From Aureococcus anophagefferens (taxonomy: Eukaryota; Sar; Pelagophyceae; Pelagomonadales; Pelagomonadaceae): a stretch of 43,293 nucleotides of DNA. Under the pieces are notes generated by a model, which saw only the letters and a program-made list of their open reading frames with translations, was not told where the DNA came from and searched no databases. The position numbers and the translations under genes were made by a program. Positions 14,477 to 26,200 of this stretch are shown in pieces; the first letter of the stretch is position 1; each line of letters begins with the position of its first letter. The stretch is from contig NW_008705593.1 of NCBI RefSeq assembly GCF_000186865.1, positions 21,422-64,714 of the forward strand. The letters are read 5' to 3'.

Positions 14477-17400
14477 ATGCGCCTGGCACGCCGCCCCGGC
14501 GCCGCCCGCCGCCCCGCGGCCGTCGTCGCCTTGCTCCTCCTCTGCGCCGCAGGGGCGAGGGCGGCCAAGCCACCCGCGTTCAGGATTCTCAGCGGCGCGC
14601 CCCGCACGGAGGCCGATCGGACGGGGAACATCCCCGAAGACAACGTAAGGGCCCTCGCGCGCCGCGCGCCGCCGAGCGATCGCGCGACGTAGGTGATCCG
14701 CGCGCGACCCGACCCCGCGCCCGTGCGCGTCGATGATTCCGACTCGCGCGCCGCCGGCGCCCCCCTTTCGAAAAGCCCCCCGCGCCGACGGCCGCGCCCG
14801 CAGGTACCCATGGTCGTCCGACGTCTTCAAGTTCGGCGAAGGCGGCCTTACGTACAAGACGGAGGGCCTGAAGGTTTTCGAGGCCGACGGCCCCTTCTGC
14901 TGCCGGAAGGCGCGGAGCGTCTGCTTCTGGGCCAAGAAGACCGCCGCCGAAACGGGCGAGATGCACGTCGTCTTCCAGCTCGGCGTCCACGAGGACCTGA
15001 AAAGCTTTGAGGTCTACTTCCGCGACGACCGCGACGACACCTACTTTGGCGCGCACTTTGGCACCAGCCAGCTTAAGTTCGAGGTCTCGGACTTGGAGCT
15101 GGCGGTGCCGGTCAAGTTCAACGACGAGTGGCACCACTACTGCGCGATCCTCTCGGACCCGGGCGTCGGGGAGCTCGCGCTCAGCGTCGACGGCGCCAAG
15201 GTAAAGACCTTCCGGGACCTGCCCCAGTTCAACACCAGGCCCTCGGCGATCTCCGTCGGCCGCGTGCTCGAACCGGGCGACTGCGGCGGAGGCGGGGGCG
15301 ACCAAGGTTTCAGCCGGCGGCTCGCCTCCGAGGACGACTGCGTCCATTCGCACTTCCACGGCTACATCGACGAGCTCCGCCTCTATGATTCCGCGCTGAG
15401 CGAACAAGACGTCCAGCGCGACTACAATGAAGGTGCCGCGATGCCGCCGTGCGAGGCGTCAATCTGCAAGTCCGTCTACGTCCTCTTCAAAGTCGGCGAC
15501 ATCGTCTGCCACTACAGTGGCACGTGCGAACTTGCCACTGACCAGGCGACCGGCGGCGATTGCGCCGGCGAACGGTGCGCGTGGGCGCTGACGTCGATGC
15601 CGTCGTGCGAGGACGTCGCGGACGCCTGCCACGACGGGTACGGGCCGTTCGAAGCCGGCGAGACCATGTGCTGGAACTATGGCGAATGCTACAGCGTGGA
15701 CCATCCGCGCCAGGGCCAGGAAGAGTTGTGTGACGACATGTACAACATTGCGCAGTACTGCGCCTGGACGAACGCGTCGCCGACGGCCGCGCCGACGGTT
15801 TCGCCGAGCGAGAAGCCGGGCGAGCCGACGACCGCGCCCTCGGTCACTCCGCCCGCGCCCTCGGTCACTCCGACGCCGGCGCCCTCGGTCACTCCGACGC
15901 CCGCGCCCTCGGTCTCGACCCCGGCTCCCAGCGTGAAGCCGGGCGAGCCGACACCCGCGCCCTCGGTCCCTCCGACGCCCGCGCCCTCGGTCCCTCCGAC
16001 GCCCGCGCCCTCGGTCAAGCCAACGCCCGCGCCCTCGGTCACTCCGACGCCAGCGCCCTCGGTCTCGACCCCTGCTCCCAGCGTGAAGCCGGGCGAGCCG
16101 ACGCCCGCGCCCTCGGTCACTCCGACGCCCGCGCCCTCGGTCACTCCGACGCCCGCGCCCTCGGTCACTCCGACGCCCGCGCCCTCGGTCTCGACCCCTG
16201 CTCCCAGCGTGAAGCCGGGCGAGCCGACGCTCGCGCCCGTGACGCCCGCGCCGACGTTCAAGCCCTCCGACGCGCCCACGCCCGGGCCGACGCCCGGACC
16301 GACCGTGCTGCCGGGGAATCCGACGGCGGCGCCCGTCACGCCGTGGCCGTCGGCGAAGCCGTCGCACGATCCGACGCACAAGCCGACGGAGCTCCCGACG
16401 GAGCCGCCGTCGCCGAAGCCGAGCCCGAATCCGACGGCGCCGCCGACCGCGAAGCCGACGGAGTTCCCGACGCCGCGGCCGACGCTCGCGCCCACGGCGG
16501 CGCCGGGCTCGCCGACGCTCGCGCCCCAGACCGCCGCGCCGTCCGCCGCGCGCTCGGCGCCGCCGACGGGCCCCGGCGAGGGGGAGCCCGCGGTCGCCGC
16601 GACGCTCGCGCCGTCGCCGCCGGACGCGGCCGCGCGGACGGCGGCGCCGAAGGCCCCGACGGCCGCGCCGACGCCGTGCGACGCGGCCGCGGCCGACGTC
16701 GCGGCCCCCGGAGTGGAGGGAGCGCGCTTCGACGCGAGCGGCGGCGTCGTCGTCGTGGCCCTGAACGGCCCGGCCGCGGTCGCCGTCGACGGCGCCCGCT
16801 GGCCCTGCGACGACGCGCTCGAGCTCGCCGGCTCCGGCGACGCGACGTGCGCCTGGGAGTCGGCGACGCGCCTCGCGGCGACGCTCGGGCCCGGCGCGAC
16901 GGTCCGCGCGGGCGACAGCGTCGCGCTGCGCGCCGGCGCGGTCCAGGGCGCCGGCGCGGCGTCCTGCAGCCCCTCCAACGGCCGCTCGGCCGCGACGATC
17001 GCCGGCCCCGTCGCCGCCGTCGCGCCCCGCGCGGTGCTCACGCCCGCGGCGTCCACGGTCGTCGCCTGCGAGGGCCTGACGCTCGACGTCTCCGCGTCGA
17101 CGGGCCACGGCGGCCGCGCCTGGGCGTCCGTCGCCTGGACCGTCGACGCGGCCGCGCTCGGCGCGCGCGCGGCCGCGGCCGCGGGCTCGGCGACGCTGGC
17201 CTTCTCTCCCGCGGACCTCGAGGCCGTCGTCGGCGAGACGGTCACCGTGACCGTCGCCCTCGAGAACTTCCTCGGCGCCGCGGCGCCGCCGAAGGCGCTC
17301 GCCTTCGCCGTCGCGGCGTCGCCGCGGCCGTCCGTCGCCGTCGCCGGCGGCGACGACGTCCGCGTCCTCGCGGCGGACGGGCTCCACGCGCGGAGCGAGG

Positions 17401-20400
17401 CCGCGGCGTCGGGCTGCGGCGACGCGGCCGGCGGCGCGGGCGCCGTCACAAGCGCGTGGCGCGTCGTCGCCTACGTCGACGAGGCCGGCGCGGCGCTGCC
17501 GTTCCCCGTGGACGTCTCCGCGAACGCGCGCGACTTCGTCCTCGAGCCCTACGCGCTGCGGCCCGGGTCGCGCCTCGACCTCGCCGTGACGGCGACGCGC
17601 GGGACCGCGACGAACGAGGCCGCGGCGACGGTGACCGTGGGCCGCGCGCGGCCGGTGGCGCGCCTCGCCGGCGGGACGGCGCGCACGGCCTCCGCGGGCG
17701 ACGTCGCGGACGCGGCCGGGTCCTACGACCCGGACGTCGCGCCCGGGGACCGCGCCGCCGACGACCTGGCCTTTTCCTGGACCTGCGCGGACGACACGGG
17801 CGCGGCCGTGCCGCTCGCGGACGCGTCGTCGCCCGTCGTCGCGCTGCCGACGGCGCCGGGCGTCTACCGCCTGTCCGTCGTCGTCGAGAAGGACGGCCGC
17901 GCGAGCGACGCCGCGGTCCAGGTCGTCACCGTCGCCGCGGACGTCGCGCCCGTCGTCGCCATCGACGACTTCGAGGGCCCGCTCGCGCCCGCGCGGAAGA
18001 ACCGTCTGGCCGCGCGCGTCGACGGCGTCGACGGCGCGACGGTGTCCTACGTCTGGACGCTCGCGCCCTACGCGGCGCCGAGCTCCGTCGTCGCCGCGTC
18101 GCTCGACGGCGGCTCCGCGGACGCGACGCTCGTCGTCGGCGACCCGCTGCGGCCGCTCGCGGCGGGCGCGACGTACGTCTTCACGCTGACGGCGACGATC
18201 GACGGCGGGCCCCACGCGGGCAACGCCGCGGCGGCGTCCATCGCCGTCGTCGCGAACCGCCCGCCCCACGGCGGCCGCCTCGCCGTGACGCCGGCGACCG
18301 GCGAGGCCGCGACGACGCGCTTCGCGCTCGAGGCCGGCGGCTGGACCGACGCGGACCTGCCCCTCGTCTACGCGTTCTCGACGGCCAGCCGCCTCCTCGC
18401 CGAGGGCCTCGCGGACGGACGCGCGCGCGACCTGCTGCTGCCCCCGGGCCCCGCCGTCGCCCTCGCGACGACCGTCGCCGACGCGCACGGCGCGGCCGCG
18501 ACCGCGGCGACGACGGCGGCCGTCGCGGAGGCCGGCGCGACCGTCGCGGCGCTCCGGGCGTCGTCCGACGCGGACCTCGACGCGACCGTCGCGAGCGGCG
18601 AGGTCGAGGAGGCCTACGCGGCGCTCGTCGCCTACAGCGGCGCCGTCGAGGCCGGGGCCGCGCCGCTCGGCGGCGCCTGCGGCGGCCGCGGCGACCGCGT
18701 CGAGGCCGCGTCCGGCGCGGCGAGTTGCGCGTGCGACGCCGGCTTCCACGGGCCGACCTGCGCCTACGACGACGCCGCGTGGGCCGAGCGCACGGCCTAC
18801 GCGGCGTCGCTCCTGGGCCACCGCGACGCCGTCGCGGCGCTCCAGCCGCCGTCGGACGCGGCGACGCGCATGCAGGCGTCGAGCCTCGCGGCCATCGCCT
18901 CCACGGCGGCGCTCGACGAGGCGGCGTCTGCGGGCGTCCTCGAGTCCGCGCGCGCGCTCGCCGCGGACGCCGCGGCGCGCGGCGTCGACGACGAGGCCTT
19001 CGCGAAGGACGTCGCCGACGCGCTCGCGGCCGCCGTCGCCGCGGCGCCGCCGCCGCGGAGCGGCGACGGCCGGCGGCTCCAGGCGTCGTCGTCGCTCGAC
19101 GACGTCGCCGCGGCGCTGAGCTCGGTCTGCGAGGCGCTCCTCAACAACGCGGCCGCGGACGAGCGGCCGTCGGGCGCGGCGAACGACGTCATCGACGTGC
19201 GCTGCTCCAAGCTCTCGCCGGCCACGGCGCCGGGCGCCCTGGTGAACGCGAGCGCGGGCGCGCTCGCGCTGCCGGCGTCGACGGACCTGGGCGACGGCGA
19301 GTGGCTCGAGGTCTTCGCGTACGTCGTCGACGCCGCGGGCGCGTACGCGCCCTCGACGGCGACCCGCTCGAGGGACGGCGACAGGTCGACGACCATCATC
19401 GTCGACGTGCGGTCGAGGACCCTGAGCTTCGGCTTCGCGACGGACTCGCCGGACGGCCGCCGGCGGCTCCGGCGGGGCGGCTTCTCGTCCGGCGGCGGCG
19501 GCGCGACGCTCTCGTTCGACGACGACGTCGACGGCCCCGCGGGCCTCAGCGAGACGCTCTACGCCGTCAACGTGACCTGCGCGGGCGAGGATATCGTCGT
19601 CGCGTGCGACGGCGGCGGCGACGACGTCACCGTGCCCTGCGGCCCGGACAACGAGGGGACGGTCTACGAGGCGACGTGCGTCCGACAGATCGAGCCGGGC
19701 TGCGCGGAGTACGACGTCGCCGCGGGGGCCTGGGTCGCGGTCTGCGCCGCGACGTCGTCCGCCGGCGCCACGGTCTGCGAGTGCTCGCCGGAGCAGGTCG
19801 CGCTCTGGGCCGCCTACGACGGGTCCACGGCCGTCGCGTCGACGACGAACGCCGTGTTCACGTCCTACTACGCGGAGCTCTTCGCCGAGGGCCTCACGGA
19901 CGCCGTGTGGACGCGGACGACGCTTTTGCTGTATACGCTGGCGGCGCTCGTGGGCGCGACCGTGCTCCTCGGCGTCTGGGGCTGGGACAAGGACCGGCGC
20001 TGCCGCGCGGACGCGACGCGGAAGGCGCTGGACGCGTTCGTCGACTCCAAGGCCAAGTTCCGCGGGAGCCGCGGGGTCAGCGAGAAGGTGAGCCTGTCGT
20101 CCATCCCCCTCGAGGTCCACGACGGCTTGTTGGAAGCGTCCATGCCCAACTTCATGGCCAAGGTCCACACGCCGGGGTCGCTGGTCTGGGACAAGATCAA
20201 GCAGTACCACTGCGTCCTCAGCGTCGTCTTCTACTACGACCCGCGCTTCTCGCGGCTGACGCGCGCGTTCCTGGCGCTCTTCGACGTCGTCGTCATCCTC
20301 TTCGCCGAGGCCGTGACCTACGAGCTCGTCTTCCCCGCGGGCGTCTGCGAGTCGCTCGAGGACCTCGGCGACGCGGCGTCGTGCGAGGACCTGCGGTCGC

Positions 20401-23400
20401 CCGTGTTCCGCGACACGAAGATCTGCATCTGGGACGCCTTCGTGGACCCGCGGTGCCGCCTGAAGCAGCCGGGCTCCGGCGCCTACGACAACCTCGTGCG
20501 CATCACGATGGTCGCGCTGTCCATCGCCGTGTGCCTGCCGGCGCTGAAGCTCGCCGCGTTCGCGACGCGGCGCTACCTCGCGCGCGACCACGTCTGGGCG
20601 TGGCGGCCCGACGCGGGCGGCCGCGACGACGACGAGGTGCTCTTCGACGACGCGTGCGCGCGCGACGACGGCCCGCTCTTCGCCGCGCTCCACCGCGTGC
20701 TGCGGCGCGGCGACGACCGCGCGACGCGCGCGCGGTCGCGGACCCAGACGACGGCGAAGCTCAAGCGCGGCGCGCGGGCGTCGGCGCACGAGACCTTCGA
20801 CTTCCGGGCGGCCCTGGACAACGCCGACGTGTCCCGGTTCGAGCGCCAGGTGCTCCGGGCGTTACCGGGCACGATGCGCGCCGTCGTGCGGCAGCGCGTC
20901 GAGCTCAACGACGCGCTGCTGGACCTGAAGACGGGCCGCCACCCGGGCATGTCCGTCACCGAGCGGCGCGCGCTCGCGTCGAACCTCGGGTTCCTCAAGC
21001 ACCGCCTCGAGCTGCTCTGGGGCATCTCGTCGACGGGCTCCGCGGGCTGGGAGTACGTCTTCGCGTCGACGGCGTACCGGGTCCTGAGCCACGCGATCAA
21101 GGAGGCGATCGCCTTCGACCGCGACCTGCAGCAGGTCGAGGACCCGGCGACGAAGTGCCTCCTCATCTACCACTTCTGCCGCTACGAGAACCTCAACGAC
21201 GACGAGCGGCGGGTTTTACGGCAGGCGCTGAACACGCGCGGCACCTGGGCCGAGGAGGGCTACGACTTCCGCGAGCCGCCCGTGAGCGGCTACGTCAAGG
21301 TCGCCCTCCTCGTCCTCATGGTCCTCGTGCTCGCCGCGACGGCCTACTTCCTGCTCGTCTTCGGCCTGGGTAGGGACGAGGCGGTGCAGCGCGAGTGGTG
21401 GGCCGACACGATGCTGACGCTCGGGCTCATCTTGGTGATCTTCGAGCCCGCGCGCATCGCCGTGTGCCACTGCTCCGTGCCCATGCTCATCGGCGACAAG
21501 ATGGAGCACTACCGCGACCCCGTGCGCCTGCGCCTGCCGTACCGCAACGCCGCGCCGTCGACGGCGTCGGAGCTCATCTCCGCGCAGCACCTCGCGGCCT
21601 TCGAGGACGTCGGGCTGCCCGTGCCCACGGTGCTGCGCGTCGCCGAGAAGGCGTGGGCGACGCGCGACGACGGCTCGGACGACGACGACGACTTCGTCGA
21701 CCCGCTCGCGCGGTCGAACCGGCGGCGGCGCGCGGCCGAGGCGCCGGAGCCGACGCGGCTCCGGCGCTGCGGCGCGTGGGCGGCGACGGCCGGGCACCGC
21801 GTGGTCCGCGCGGTGAAGTCGCGGTCGCTCGACGTCGCCCGCTTCGAGGCCGGGGCGCCGACGGAGGTCGAGACCGTCGTCTGGCGCGTCGCGCAGAACG
21901 CGGGCGACCTCGGCAACCCGTCGACGGTGGACCCGCACCACGCGGCCTACAACCGGGCCTACCGGGCCCTGAGCCCGCGCTGGGCGCCGGCGTACGTCGC
22001 GCAGCTCCGCGCGGGCCTCGAGTGGCGGCCGTCCGCGGCGTACCGGTCGACGATCGCGTCGTGGGCGGCCTTCTCGCTCATGCACGACGACGTCCAGGAG
22101 ATGGTCATCGAGGAGGCCTTCATGGGCCTCGTGCTCGGCGCGTCCTACGGCGTCGACCAGGTCGCCGACTCCCTGGGGGAGGTGAGCTCGTACGCGGCCG
22201 TCGGTCTCGCGTTCGTCGCCGTGCTCGTCCCGCTCGCGGCGGCGCTCGGCCTCTTGTCCCGGCGCCACGGCGCCCGGGCCGAGGCGGCGAAAAGCGCGCG
22301 GTCCGGCGACGCGGGCCTCGCGGCGCTCGACGACGCGGACAGCGACGTCGAGCTCGACGACGACGCCGTCCTAGGGCGCCGCGCGCTGCCGCCGACGCGC
22401 GTCATGGTCTGCGAGCGCATCGGCGACGACCGCTTCCGGCGCCTCTTCCGCCGGCGGTCCCTCAAGCGGCTCGTGCGCCGCAAGCTCGGCCGCGCGTCGG
22501 TCTGGGACGGCGCGACGGCGACGGAGAACGACGGCGCGCTGCTCCTCGAGACGGACGGCGGCGACCAGGTCGAGCTCGTCTACGGCCCGGACACGCGCGC
22601 GTCGAAGAAGCGCTACGGCGACCGCGCCTGCGCGCTGCTCCTGGCGAACTGCCGCATCTTCGACGACCGGAGCGAGCGCAAGCTCGACGTCGCCTTTGAC
22701 TGCAACGACGACGAGGCGCGCGACGAGTGGGCCGACCGCTTCGACTATTTGCTCGGCACGGCGGCCAGGGGCAAGCACGCGACCTACGCGGCCCAGGCCA
22801 AGGCCGTGCAGCTCGTGGCGAGGACCGTCGTCGTGGACCCGCGGCGCTTCCGCCGGGACGCGTCCAAGGTCCGGAAGTGGCGCCGGACGCTGGAGGCGGT
22901 CGCGCGCGACGTCCGGCGGCGGCGGGGCCGCGCGCGGCGCCGCTGGGCCGTCGCGCTCGCGGGCGTCGCGGGCAAGATCCGCGACCGGCGCCTCGAGGAC
23001 CGGGGCTACACGTCGCGCGAGCTCGCCGCGGTGCCCGGCGAGCTCCGGCGCCTGAGCCTCGAGGCGAAGCGCGCGAACGCGACGGCGATCTTGGCGCGCG
23101 ACGGCTTGCTGCGCCACCTGGCCAAGACCGTGGAGCACGTCGTGAAGCGGCCGCACCTGTCCATGGCCGACGCCGTCGACCTGTTATTAGCGGGCAACTG
23201 CGTGCGCATGCTGCTGGCGCTGCCCGGCGTGCTCCGCGCGGTGCTCCGGAAGAAGGTCGAGCGGAAGAGTCTGGAGGCGTTCCTCTACCTGAGCGCGACG
23301 TCGCGCGTGCCCCTCTTCACGTCGGCGGCCCTGGAGATCATGGCGGCGCTCTACCTGAGCCGGGGCGCGGCGCGCGACGCCGTCGACGGCGTCCTGCTCC

Positions 23401-26165
23401 GGGTCGACCGCGGCGCGACGTGGGGCGGGCCGGGCCTCGGCTTCGCCGATTTGCCGGAGAAGCCCGACGCGCCGGGCTTCGACGACGTGCCGCGCTACGG
23501 GTCCCTGCTCCACCTCCTCGACGGCGCGGAGCTCGACGACGTCCGCCTGAGCGCGCTGAGCCTCTGCTCCGCGCTCGTCGCGGACGGCTCGGATCGGGCG
23601 GACGCGTTGTGGAAACACGCGCTGCTCTTCCGCGCGGCCAACGGCGTGCTCGAGGCGGCGCCGGAGGACCTGGCCAAGGCGGAGACGTGCGCGCCGACGG
23701 ACCCCGCGGCGTCGGCGCCGGCGCTCTGCGGCGCGCGCGACGCGCTCCTCGAGGAGACGGCGGCGGCGCGCGACGACGCCGGCGCGCGCGCGGTCCTCGC
23801 GGGCCAGCTCGAGCGCTTCCTCGACGTCTGGGAGAGCCGCTGCCTCGACGACGCCGACGACGTCTACGCGCTGCCCGCGGGCAACGGCGAGCGCGTCGAG
23901 CTGCTCGCGGAGCGCGCGAAGCGCCGCGCGCTGCTCGTCGGCACCGAGAAGGCCGAGGCGCTCCTCGCGTCCGTCGGCGACGACTTCGCGGGCCTCGTGC
24001 GCCTGCTGCCCGAGGGCGACGCCCGGGCCGTCGTCTCCGACGACGACTCGTCGGACGACGACGAGGCGGCGAAGGCGCCCGTCGCGCGCGTCGACGTCAC
24101 CGCCGCGTGCCTGGCGAAATACACGCCGAACCTCGTCTACGGCCGCGTCGCGGACAAGAAGACCAGGGCGGAGCTCGAGGCCGAGGCCGAGGAGCGGCGC
24201 CTGGCCAAGCTCGACGAGAAGCGGAAGAACGAGGAGGCGGAGGCCTACATCAAGGAGCAGCGGCTCAAGCAGGCGCGCGAGGCCGCGGCGGCCGCGGCGC
24301 CGCGGCCGCGGCCGGGATTGTTGTCGCAGGCGTCGATGCGCGCGATCGAGGTCGTCGGCGCCGCGCGCGCGGAGGCGGCGGTGTCCGGCGACGTCGACGG
24401 CGTCCCGCCGGCGGACCCGGCGCTGGAGAAGTTCCACAAGATGCTGAAGATGCACGTGCCCCAGGGCGCCGTCGAGGCGAAGATGCGCGCCGAGGGCCTC
24501 GACCCGGACGCGCTCAAGTACGAGAAGTACCGGTCCATGCTCAGGATGCACGTGCCCCGCGGCGCCGTCGAGGCGAAGATGCGGGCCGACGGCCTCGACC
24601 CCGCGGGCCTCTTCGGCGCGCCCAAAGCGGCCAAGGCCGCGCCCAAGGCGGACCCGGCGACGGCGTCGATGAAGCGGCGCTTCGAGACGCCGCTGGGCTG
24701 CGCGCGCGCGCCGCGCGCCAAGCTGAGGAACCTCTGGTGGGACTTCATCGACGACGACGCCGTCGGCTTCTGGGCCGAGGACGCGCGGAAGCGCCGCGGC
24801 AAGCACCCGAAATGGCTCGACGGCGCCGCGCTCGACGATTTGGAGCGCGTCTACGGCGACGCCAAGGCCGAAAAGGCGCCCTCGGCCAAGGAGGCGGCCG
24901 CGGCGAAGCAGGCCGCGGCGGGCACGAAGAAGCGGAGCGTCGTCGCCGAGGTGCTGGGGCCGCGGCGGGGCCTCGAGCTGAACATCCTCCACGGGTCGCT
25001 CAAGGTCGAGCCGGAGGCGGTCGCGGCGGCGCTCAAGCACCTCGACGCCGCGGCGCTCGCGGACAAGGCCGACGTGCTCCACGGGCTCTTCGAGTCCGAC
25101 GAGACCGTCGCGGCCATGACCGCGGCCATGCGGCCGTTTCTCGTCGAGGGCGCGGACCGGTCGAAGCTCGACGCGGCGAGTCGAACGTACGCGGCGGTGC
25201 TCGGCGCCGTCGCGCGCGCGCCGGCCAAGGTCCACTGCCTGCGGCTCGCGTCGCGCCTCGACGGCCGCGTCGACGCGTTGGACGCGGCGCTGGACACGCT
25301 CCGCGACGCCGCGGACGAGGTCAAGCGCTCGCCCGCGTGGCGCGCGGTCCTCGAGTTCGTCCTCGCGGTCAACAACTTCGCCAACGACGGCACGCCGCGG
25401 GGCTGGAAGCAGGCGCTGCGCGTGTCGTCGCTGCGGAAGCTCAAGAACGCGAAGACGGCGCCCATGGCGGACCTCGGCGACGCGGCGCCGGGGAACCTGC
25501 TCCGCTTCGTCGCGAAGCACGTCGACGTCGGCGAGGCGCTCGAGGCCGAGCTCGCGACGGCGCGCGCCGCGGCGCTGGCGACGCCCCTGTCGGACCTGCG
25601 GGCGGACGTGGCCGCGCTCGAGGCCGACGCGGCCGCGGCCGCGCGCGAGGCCGACGCGCTCCTCGACGACGGCGAGACGACGGCCGAGGCGCGCGCGCGG
25701 GCCACGGCCGACGCGGCGCGGCGCGCCGTCGACGCGCTCCAGGACAAGCTCGCGGCGACGTCGTCGGCCTGCGCGCTGCTCCTCCGCGGCTTCGGCGAGG
25801 ACCCGGCCAAGGTGCCGGCCGAGGCCTTCTTCGGCGACGTCGCCGCGTTCCTCGACGACTTCAAGCGCGAGGCCGACGACGTCCGCGCGGCGCTCGCGGG
25901 CGGCCGCCGGCCCGCGCGGCGCCGCGCGCCGCGCGCCGCCAAGCGCGGCTCCGAGGAGCAGACCTTCCTCGCGGGCATCCGCCACTCGCTCAAGCGCGCG
26001 GGCGCGATCCGCACGCTCGCGGCCGCCGACTCCGACGACGAGTTCGACGCGGCGACGGCCGCGAACCGCCGCCGGTCCATGCTCCGCCGCGCCATCTCGG
26101 GCGGCGGCGACTCCGACGACGAGGGGGACTCCGAGTCCTCGGGCTTCTCCGACGGGGACTTCTAA
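14477..26165 (+). CDS. Giant multi-domain membrane protein: LamG, mucin-like, PKD/REJ, EGF, GPS-like ectodomain, multi-pass core and cytoplasmic FH2 (formin)
   Basis: Exon 1 (14477-14688) encodes a signal peptide ([16 protein letters not shown]); a 115-bp intron (GTAGGT...CCGCAG) leads to a single 11.4-kb exon, about 3,860 residues in total. In order: LamG-like domain (14804-15434), Cys-rich modules (to 15770), Pro/Thr/Ser mucin-like repeats (15780-16680), PKD/REJ-like beta domains (17000-18550), an EGF-like module ([12 protein letters not shown], 18725), a GPS-like Cys/Trp segment (about 19630-19800), then membrane spans near 19917, 20270, 20500, 21294, 21407 and 22187. The cytoplasmic part holds a possible PH-like segment (22395-22760), ARM/FH3-like helices (23100-23950), two CCDC53-like repeats (24421-24600) and FH2 (24718-25900: [31 protein letters not shown]). 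FH2 nucleates actin. No polyproline FH1 is visible. One uninterrupted frame links receptor-like and formin parts. Confidence 0.85.
14689..14803 (+). other. Intron of the giant gene (115 bp)
   Basis: Donor GTAGGTG at 14689 and acceptor CCCGCAG ending 14803 give the phase needed to join the signal-peptide exon to [15 protein letters not shown] closer donor-like GTAAGG at 14645 gives the wrong phase. The donor choice is inference. Confidence 0.6.
15830..16235 (+). repeat. Mucin-like minisatellite in the giant gene
   Basis: A basic unit of about 24 bp encodes TPAPSVTP variants. A higher-order unit [14 protein letters not shown] occurs three times, starting near 15910, 16060 and 16190. All length changes keep the frame. 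The dense Thr/Ser/Pro content suits O-glycosylation of a surface stalk. Confidence 0.9.
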
Positions 26166-26200
26166 GGCGGTCTGATTGTGGACTGGCATTAGCGCGCGAG

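Noticed and set aside
15830..16235. CRISPR-like repeat array
   Set aside because: The repeats are in-frame coding minisatellite units for a Pro/Thr/Ser stalk, with no spacers; the DNA is eukaryotic.
15459..20789. A 1,776-codon open frame on the minus strand opposite the giant gene
   Set aside because: In DNA this GC-rich, the complement of Ala/Asp/Val-rich coding sequence lacks stops. Its translation is Arg-rich low complexity with no domain.
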